DNA of 64,000 nucleotides from Lamellibrachia columna (Eukaryota; Annelida; Polychaeta; Sabellida; Siboglinidae), in assembly GCA_963662155.1 (NCBI GenBank), contig OY759267.1, forward strand, positions 33,646,976 through 33,710,975, read 5' to 3'. The notes under the pieces were generated by a model. The model was not told the origin of the DNA. It ran no database searches and was given only the letters and a program-made list of their open reading frames with translations. Made by a program: the position numbers and the translations under genes. Shown in pieces: positions 57,060 to 64,000 of this stretch; positions within the stretch are counted from its first letter, which is position 1, and every line of letters starts with the position of its first letter.

Positions 57060-58065
57060 CTTAATGTGTAACTTAATAATTGCCATGATATTGAAGAGTA
57101 CGCATTTATATAACGCGAGTGGGATCTTTAATTTCCCTTGGCATAAACAGTAGATGTAAAATATATGCATATGATAATTATACATGTGTACGTATATATT
57201 CAATGTGGTTGAAATATATTGAAAGATACTGGTATAGTTGAAATGTTTTCATGTAGGAAATTGTTGACAATTTATGCTGATTCTTTTGGTGGGATAGGCT
57301 GTAATATTTTCACCAAAATATAATAAAAACCACATTCTCTGATGTTATACATGCTCAGCAAATTGTTCACTTTGTTTGGATAGGTCTGCAGACACGTGTG
57401 CACATTTGAGTCACGATTGTGAAAATGATGACTGACTTCTCACAGAAAAAGTTGACGAGTTGATGCAGCACCTATAGTTTTTTTTGCAGACAAATTGTTG
57501 CTTTGTTATTGCAAATTAGACTTAAGTTTATGTTCATCTAACCTTTTGTTATGACGGGTCACTTTAACGTTCATTCTGTTGCATGTTTAGTTTAAGACCA
57601 CAGATTTTTATAGTATATTTTTGACAGATAGGTAAGTACTATCCAACATTCTTCTTTATAACTATAAATACAATCAACCTTGCATACGTCAGATTCTCCT
57701 AAGTCGTATCTTCGCTCAGCTTGGACACAATTCCGACTTGGAATGTATTTATTTCCCATACGAAATCTATGTCTAAGTCGGATCTTCACCTAACTCGGAT
57801 TAAATCGCTTGGTCCCTTTGATTCCGACTAATGTGAGGTTTACTGTAAGTCTACACTTGTCAAGGGCTAGAAATACATCAAATAACCTACTTGTCCGCAG
57901 GCAGTTATAATAAAAAAGACATTTTCTGACAACTGGTATCATTAATTTAGAGCCCAGCGTTTGTAGTGAATTATCTAATACAGTGTGCAAATTATTTTTT
58001 AAAGCTATTTGTTTTCAATATTGTCAACTGTTCTTTTACATGTACAAATCCCATGATTTTGTTTC
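57060..58065. other. Non-coding stretch with a pogo/Tigger-like remnant
   Basis: At about 57,650-57,850 sequence such as CTAAGTCGTATCTTCGCTCA, CTAACTCGGATTAAATCGC and GAGGTTTACTGTAA resembles a pogo/Tigger-type inverted terminal region (CAGTAAACCTC on the opposite strand with repeated AAGTCGGA words). No transposase ORF. The rest shows no feature. Confidence 0.4.
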
Positions 58066-59417
58066 AGATTTTCTTTCACTGGATGATGACTTGGTGGAGT
58101 GGAATCCTGACAAAGTTGCCCCACATGTACAAGAGGCCTACGCTCTCATTACAACATGCACAAAGAGACAGTTTGCTGATAAGGTAGCAATACTTAAGAC
58201 AATAATGGTAACCGTAAAATGGCAAAATCAAACACTTCGTAACTTAGCTAATATTTTATGGATTTTGATGAACTTTCCATCAATATTAGTATGGACATCT
58301 ATCATGCAAATTATGTATTCTATCATCCCTAATTCATTTGCATATCCCTCATTTTCATGTAGAAATGTGACTATTAAAATACATGTCTGCAAATGTCACT
58401 CTATAATACAGCAATCACATATTAATAGAATTTTGCAGGGTTTGAAATTATAAGATGTTAAATTTTATATGTGTTTACAGGTGAGGGACATTGTGCTCAG
58501 CGACCTTCATGACATGTTCACATTCCAAGAACCCAAGTAAGTTAGCTATTATAATATATATTATAATTAGAATCTTCAGGCTTTAAATTTCAAAACAAGC
58601 CATCACCATGTAGCATCTATAGGACCAATGTCCAAAAAAGTGTAGAAATGGATTTTTGGAGGTCCGAGAAAACAAATTTTTATTCTAAAGAATTAAGTAA
58701 TATTTTCTTATTGTATGCATAGGGGGATATTTTCCATCAAGTGTTCAAGTTTAATATGCATTATTTTTGTTGTAACTGTTACTTAAAGTCATGCCTGATT
58801 TTCATCGCTCTTAGTGGGAGCAATCCATGGTAACATTTTCGTTAGCCTGACTATAATTCACGGCTTGAGAGGCAAGACACAATTTTTACTAAATGTACAC
58901 TATAACTCCTATAATTATAAGGAGTGCAGACAGGAGCCTCAAGATCTTACACAAAAATAATGATCATTCTTTAAAACAAAAGTAGTGTTGTCAAATTGCT
59001 TTTACGTATACATTGTAGGAATTGCAGTCACATTTATATTTATACATCAAACTAAGTGCTATGTATCTCTACAAATGATATTTGATCTGTTTTTAGGGCA
59101 GGCCGCGTTCCAGCAAAGTATGCACGACATTGTGCAGCACCAAGGGGACAACGCCTTAGACTATTGACCGACTATGCTGCCCTTGCCTCGGCATGTCCTG
59201 GGGTAAGATAAGATAAGATAAGATAAGATACGTTTTATTACCAAGTAGCAAGTACAAGGAATTTGTAGTGTTGTGGCGTTAGCACAAACATACACTCATG
59301 CACCCAATCACACACGGAACTAAACATTACATATCACAATCGTAATACTAAAAACAGTTGAAAACAAGCGAGAGTAATATAATAGGTTGCAAGATTAAAA
59401 AATAAAAAAAATTAAAG

Positions 59418-59456
<39 letters not shown>

Positions 59457-61525
59457 AATAAAAAAAATTAAAAAATAAATAAATAAAAAATTAAAAAGGC
59501 GACATTGCATCTACCTACCAGAGGCAAGACATTTATGATGGCTATCCGTTTAAAAATCTCAGCGCTTGAGGATAGAAACTATTGTTAAATCGCGTCGTTT
59601 TAGTTTTTATGCTACGGTAGCGCTTACCGGAGGGAAGGAGTTCAAAGAGATGGTTGGCTGGATGATATTCGTCTTGTACAATGCGCTTGGATTTGCGCAA
59701 ACTGCGAGATAGATAAAGAGATCTGATGGACGGCATATTTAACCCGATTAGTTTAGAGGCGTACTTGACGACTGATTCAATTTGATTAATTTCATCTTGG
59801 CTGGCGCGACCAAACCAGACAGTGATAGAAAATGACAAGACACTTTCAATAACTGCGCGGTAGAAACGTGTTAATATTGCTTGAGATAAGCCGAATCGTT
59901 TGAGGTGTCTAAGGAAGTACAAGCGTTTTTGTGCTTTTTTAATGATGCCAATCGTGTTATTACACCAGGAAAGATCTTTAGAAATAGTCGAACCCAAAAA
60001 TGTTACAGAGTCGGCTTGTAAAACTTCAGTACCGTCAATGACAAGGGGGTGGATGGGTGTTTTCTTTTTGCGAAAATCAATGATCATTTCCTTCGTTTTG
60101 GATATGTTTAGTACCAGGTTGTTGTTCTTACACCAGCCGACCAGTCTTTGAACTTCCTCTCTATACACAGACTCGTTAGCATTGTTGACACATAAGATAC
60201 CAAACAATGCTATTCAGATATGTTGTAGTGAAACATTTGCTCTTGAAATATATGGTAGATTTTCACTTGTGCAGGTGGGCCACCTCGCTGTCTTTGTCAC
60301 CCACCTCGTCCAGTATTTGCCAAAATTGCCACCTCACAGCTATTTCTTGTGCTCATATTTTTTCTGTTTATTATAAATAAATTAACAAATTAAAGTCGTG
60401 AAAGCATCACTAAAGTAAATAGCAGGTCGTGTATGCATTCGATACCTTATCCAATCTATCAGTGTCTATGGGCTTGCCTTGGACATCATGCATGTTGAAG
60501 GGTCAGAACAAAAGTGAGGTTGACAAATGGTCAAATTCTAAAGTTTTATTTCAGTTTCCTTCTAACTTTAATGGAAAACGCTATTTTGAAGTTAGGTTTT
60601 GAACACATTATAAGTTTTGTTACAATGCAAATCATTGTGCTTTATTTGTTCTATCCTTTCTTTTTAATAACCTTTCGGTTATGATGCATTGCTTATAGAT
60701 GGTATTTATTAAATAATTTATTGCTGACGCATTTCACGTTTTAGGTTGTGGAAACACTGCTCATACAGGCAAAGAGGGCATGTGAGACAACAATCATAAC
60801 AGGGTTGTACTCCACCGAAACCCTGCATCTGGTGCCAGACAATTTGAGGAAATTGTCATCTCTGTAAGTTACAAAAAACAAGGGTAATTTATCTAATTAT
60901 ACGTGAATACATTTATGTACAATATATGGCACACTTCTTTTTTTAACTCTGTACATCATGTGTTACGAACACCTGGATTATGAAGCTTTTAAGGTGTAAG
61001 TAGGAATAATCTAACGATATATGCTCACTAGACGTAACACCACTGCAGTCTTTTAAAATTGCTTCTCAATATAATAGCTCGTCAAATCTTACATTATTTT
61101 ACTTCAAACTCTCTACTATGTGAATAGCCTATTTGAATTTCATATTCAGAATAATGAAGGTCCACGAATGGATTAAAAAATCTGCGTGTCATTGACACAT
61201 TGCTAACTTCAAATAACAAATTCACAAAGCAACACACTTATAATAGAGGTGTTATTCTAACAGTATTCCTTGAAGACTACTGGGTCAATTGTATGTTTCT
61301 TCTGTATTAGGCTGTGCAGGATTTCTCATCATAATAATAATAACATTTATTTTGTTCAGCGCCACATCCAATATTGTTTACAGAGCTTTACAGTTGCATT
61401 ATATGTGTAATTCATTCCATTGCAGCGCATCGTACAAGAGGCTTGTTGTCGAACCATTTCTGTTTGGTCAAACACTTCAAGCCCTTGGCCTGAAAGAAGA
61501 ATACGCCAATGCAATCGTTGGTTAG
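58066..61525 (+). CDS. Four- to five-exon gene of unknown function (3' part)
   Basis: Exons with good borders and compatible phases: about 58,068-58,182 (FLSLDDDLVEWNPDKVAPHV, YALITTCTKRQFADK), 58,481-58,536 (VRDIVLSDLHDMFTFQEPK), 59,097-about 59,201 (GRVPAKYARHCAAPRGQRLR, LLTDYAALASACPG), 60,745-60,863 (VVETLLIQAKRACETT, YSTETLHLVPDNLRKLSS) and 61,426-61,525 (YKRLVVEPFLFGQTLQALGL, KEEYANAIVG, then TAG). The last join is decided by phase: TCT-CT plus C-GCA gives LASYKRL and the longest sensible ending. No stops within exons. I do not recognise the family; it is mostly helical-looking, with no signal peptide or membrane segment. It could be the end of the preceding transposon's gene or an independent host gene whose 5' exons are missing. 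Confidence 0.55.
59203..60210 (-). mobile_element. 5'-truncated Rex1-like non-LTR retrotransposon
   Basis: A 221-codon ORF (60,207-59,542) encodes the end of RT and the C-terminus: VQRLVGWCKNNNLVLNISKT, KEMIIDFRKKK, VTFLGSTISKDLSW, AQKRLYFLRHLKRFGLSQAI, FYRAVIESVLSFSITVWFG and SGKRYRSI. This matches Rex1/Babar-type pol as I know it. The retained ORF has no stop. The 3' end is a tandem AAGAT tract on the + strand (59,203-59,228), read as TCTTA repeats on the element strand, which fits the short-repeat tails of this group. It sits in an intron just after a splice donor (GGTAAGAT) and its tail overlaps that donor sequence. A (A)n/AAAAAT tract lies at 59,397-59,490. Confidence 0.78.
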
Positions 61526-62689
61526 CCAGATGTGACACTATCGATTGCACTAAGCCTCGTTATGTTAATTTGTTGTCATTTGTATTCGCTGCCGATTGTG
61601 CTGACTTAGCAGACCCACTCTTTGATTGAATCGTCTTATAAGTAATGTTATGTAAGACTTCAAATTGTTGCACTGGTGTGCATGAATAAACTGTGTGACA
61701 ATTGATTTGACGTTTACTTCTACTCAAATAATGCACTCACAATCTAGGATAAATATGATCAATGCTAAACATGTATCATTGGGCATAATAATACAATTAT
61801 TACTATTATATTTATGAAAGCCATTTTAATAAATTGTACCCATTCATTCATGACTCATACATACACATATTCTCTCCCAATTCATTACTGTGTGATATAA
61901 ATGGGGCATTGTCAGTATTTAGGATCCTAAGCCTGTTGGTCTACTCACTCTGAACTGAATATGCAGCTGCCATGGCATTTTTAATATACAACTATGTGGC
62001 AACACAATTTCTGTGTACAAAATATGCAGTACACAACACCATAACGCTGAATGCCAATACCATACAATACCCATTAGCATGTTTTACAAATTTGATCCAG
62101 TCAATCAAAAATACAAGTACAACTAAAAAATTAACAAGCACAATTGCATGGTGAATCTATAGATTTCGCCCAGTATAGTAATTATACACTAAGTATATCC
62201 TTAGTAAATTAATTATCTGATGCATGCAACATACAACGTTTAATTGAACTTAACTTTGCACAATCATGTGTATAATAACAGTTATCAACTTATAATGACC
62301 ACGAACTATACAACAGGAAATAACAGTCATTCCCATATTCTTAAATGTAGGCTAATTGCAGTGACATTAGCCCCAACTATTCATGCATAAAAAAATCAAT
62401 CAACCAATTCACTTTATTGTCCTAAAAGGATAGTTATTTTACAGCTCAAAAAAATCTAATATATATATATATATCATGTAAAAAACATTTTAAGATGTGA
62501 AAATAGTCGTATGTTTTTTTTTTATTAATACAATTTAATGCATTCATGTATACATATGGTAATTATATAATAAATTAGTATCAAAAACAAGCTTTACATT
62601 CAACTAGCAACATATAACAGTCAAATAATTCAGACCAAACGTTTTGTTTATGTAGCCTACTGGATATATCGCCTACTGAAATATTAATT
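61526..62689. other. Intergenic, AT-rich, no gene
   Basis: A polyadenylation-like GAATAAA at 61,682-61,688 follows the gene ending at 61,525 by about 160 bases and could be its signal. At 62,135-62,230 a block (GTGAATCTATAGATTTCGCC, CAGTATAGTAATTATACA) resembles 54,270-54,330, suggesting an uncharacterised dispersed repeat. A short (TA)n lies at 62,458-62,474. Confidence 0.45.
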
Positions 62690-62726
62690 TTGGTTTATTT
62701 GTTTCCTCTCTTGCATTTCAACACAG

Positions 62727-62850
62727 CACAGGTTATACGTCAAAAACTACCAAATGTCGATGTTCCTCCCATCTTGGGCAGACCTACAGAATTCATTGTT
62801 GTAAACATCTTTGTCAAAATAATTACCAACGCTATAGATTTCTATCCACG
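62727..62850 (+). CDS. Possible Cys-loop ligand-gated channel exon
   Basis: After an acceptor-like TTTCAACACAG the frame reads VIRQKLPNVDVPPILGRPTE, then FIVVNIFVKIITNAI. This resembles the loop and first b-strand of Cys-loop receptor ligand-binding domains, where a PP...G-P-(T/V)-x-V-x-V-N-(I/L)-x-(V/I) pattern precedes a conserved exon border. No clear donor is seen, and no other exon of such a receptor is recognised to 64,000. The remainder to the window end shows only short chance ORFs. Confidence 0.25.
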
Positions 62851-62905
62851 ATTAACCTTTGTCCACTACGTAACACTGTTAAAAAATTATTGTTCCATAC
62901 ATTAG

Positions 62906-64000
62906 GCATGATACCTATCATAATAATGTTGGTTTTAAAATGTGGAAGTCACATTTTCTCATGAGGGTGTGACCCAATAGAATAATTTAAATTTGTATGA
63001 ACGGTCGTAATTTAAGACCACTTGTATTATTTAGGTTGCTTGTATCATAAGACATTATTAATTATGGGACAACGGAAAGACACGGTTTACGTACTCAACT
63101 CCGTATTTCCCTTCTCAAAGTTTTTTCTCTACTGGGATAGTTGGTTTGTAGCTATGAAATAAACAAATGTCAATAACAGTATTGTCACATCTTTAGCATT
63201 AATAGACATGGTTTTCTGGGATGACTTCTGCAAAATGTGTGTGTGCGTGTGTGTGATTCCAAGATTCCACCACACCGATCACCACACCGCTTATCAGAAA
63301 TCATACTTTTGCACGTTATTTATTTTAGTTTGCAGGCCTATGGTACGTTATAATAGTATCTTCATTTATTGTTATATTTTCCACTTTCTCTATCTTTCTC
63401 TCTCTTCTAAGAAGAACTTGATAGCATGGTCCATATTTGGTATATCCACATTATTAGACCGTCAAGAAAGCAAGTGTCTCCAAGTGGAAAGCCAATAGTT
63501 ATGTTTCACCTACCGCATATTTACGGTGTTCATAACGAACTCTGAGAAGTCAACCAGCAACGCATCGCCGCCTACCAAGAGGAATGTGTATGCAAAAGTT
63601 CCATCCCTGTGACGAAACTGTGTTTCAATTGTGCTGTTTGATAATGCAGGAACATTTCTGGAATGTTCCTTCTTCTCTCGTAGAAGGAATGGGATTATAT
63701 CAAGGTCTAAGGAATTAAATACGGGCGAATGTGTAGATATTAAAATGTAAGCGTACGGGCCGCTAGCTACATGTACACGTCCACGTACACTTACATGTTT
63801 CACGTGCTGAACCTCTGTTAGTATGTTGTTTAGAGGCGACGTACGTCAGTTCAGAATAGTCATAAAATAACACGTTGGTTTGGACATAATTGTTGACGTT
63901 TGTGTCTAAACAACGTTCATGTCTATGTACATTTGTGATTGTTTGGGATATTACTCAGAACTTCAGAATTATATTATGTGCATTATGTTTATGAAATTGT
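62906..64000. other. Window end, no assignable gene
   Basis: AT-rich with TGTGTGTGCGTGTG at about 63,238-63,256. A minus-strand open frame (63,803-63,510) reading VASGPYAYILISTHSPVFN and so on is longer than average but has no recognisable motif or supporting splice pattern. Confidence 0.4.

Overview
This is eukaryotic nuclear DNA, most likely from a lophotrochozoan and probably a mollusc. There are no compact operons or ribosome-binding sites. Coding signal comes as short exons bounded by GT/AG splice signals in AT-rich DNA. The window is crowded with invertebrate-type mobile elements: a PF20700 Mutator-like transposase, APE-type non-LTR retrotransposons, a GPY/F integrase with a Ulp1-like protease, and a tRNA-derived SINE whose tail resembles those common in molluscs. 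The organism call is inference, because no diagnostic host gene is complete here.

Layout. 0.25-3.4 kb: a multi-exon DUF4806-like gene carrying in-frame stops. 3.7-4.2 kb: a clear HNH/His-Me endonuclease-type zinc-binding-loop ORF. 4.4-6.8 kb (-): a decayed Mutator-like transposase with an internal in-frame 52-codon duplication. 6.9-14.3 kb and 27.3-34.75 kb: two copies (A and B) of one ~7.5 kb segment, offset by about 20.4 kb. Each copy holds non-LTR reverse-transcriptase (RT) fragments, two exon-like pieces, a promoter-like motif cluster and a TIR-domain-like exon on the minus strand. 15.4-27.7 kb: between A and B lies a tandem array of about 9.3 units of ~1.32 kb. Each unit fuses the 5' part of the same Mutator transposase to unrelated sequence, and the array contains a three-unit higher-order repeat of about 3.97 kb. 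34.76-35.2 kb: a further partial copy of part of the segment.

36-41 kb: two minisatellites (40-bp and 27-bp periods), a truncated non-LTR element with a PHD-like finger and a 2A-like NPGP motif, and unassigned exon-like ORFs. 41.7 kb: a tRNA-derived SINE. 45-47 kb: an inverted-repeat-rich patch, a truncated Mutator-like N-terminus and an SGNH-hydrolase-like ORF, the last two each ending in a (TA)n run. 47.6-50.7 kb (+) and 50.8-53.35 kb (-): two long, frame-damaged non-LTR elements. 53.4-57.1 kb: a broken integrase/GPY-F gene followed by a Ulp1-like protease ORF with an in-frame TGA. 58.07-61.53 kb: four further well-formed exons of unknown function. A CR1/L2-like fragment and a Rex1-like retrotransposon lie in introns of this region. 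62.7 kb: a weak hint of a ligand-gated ion-channel exon.

Few genes here look functional. The best candidates are the HNH ORF and the exon series ending at 61,525. The most unusual object is the transposon-derived higher-order satellite flanked by the duplicated segments.
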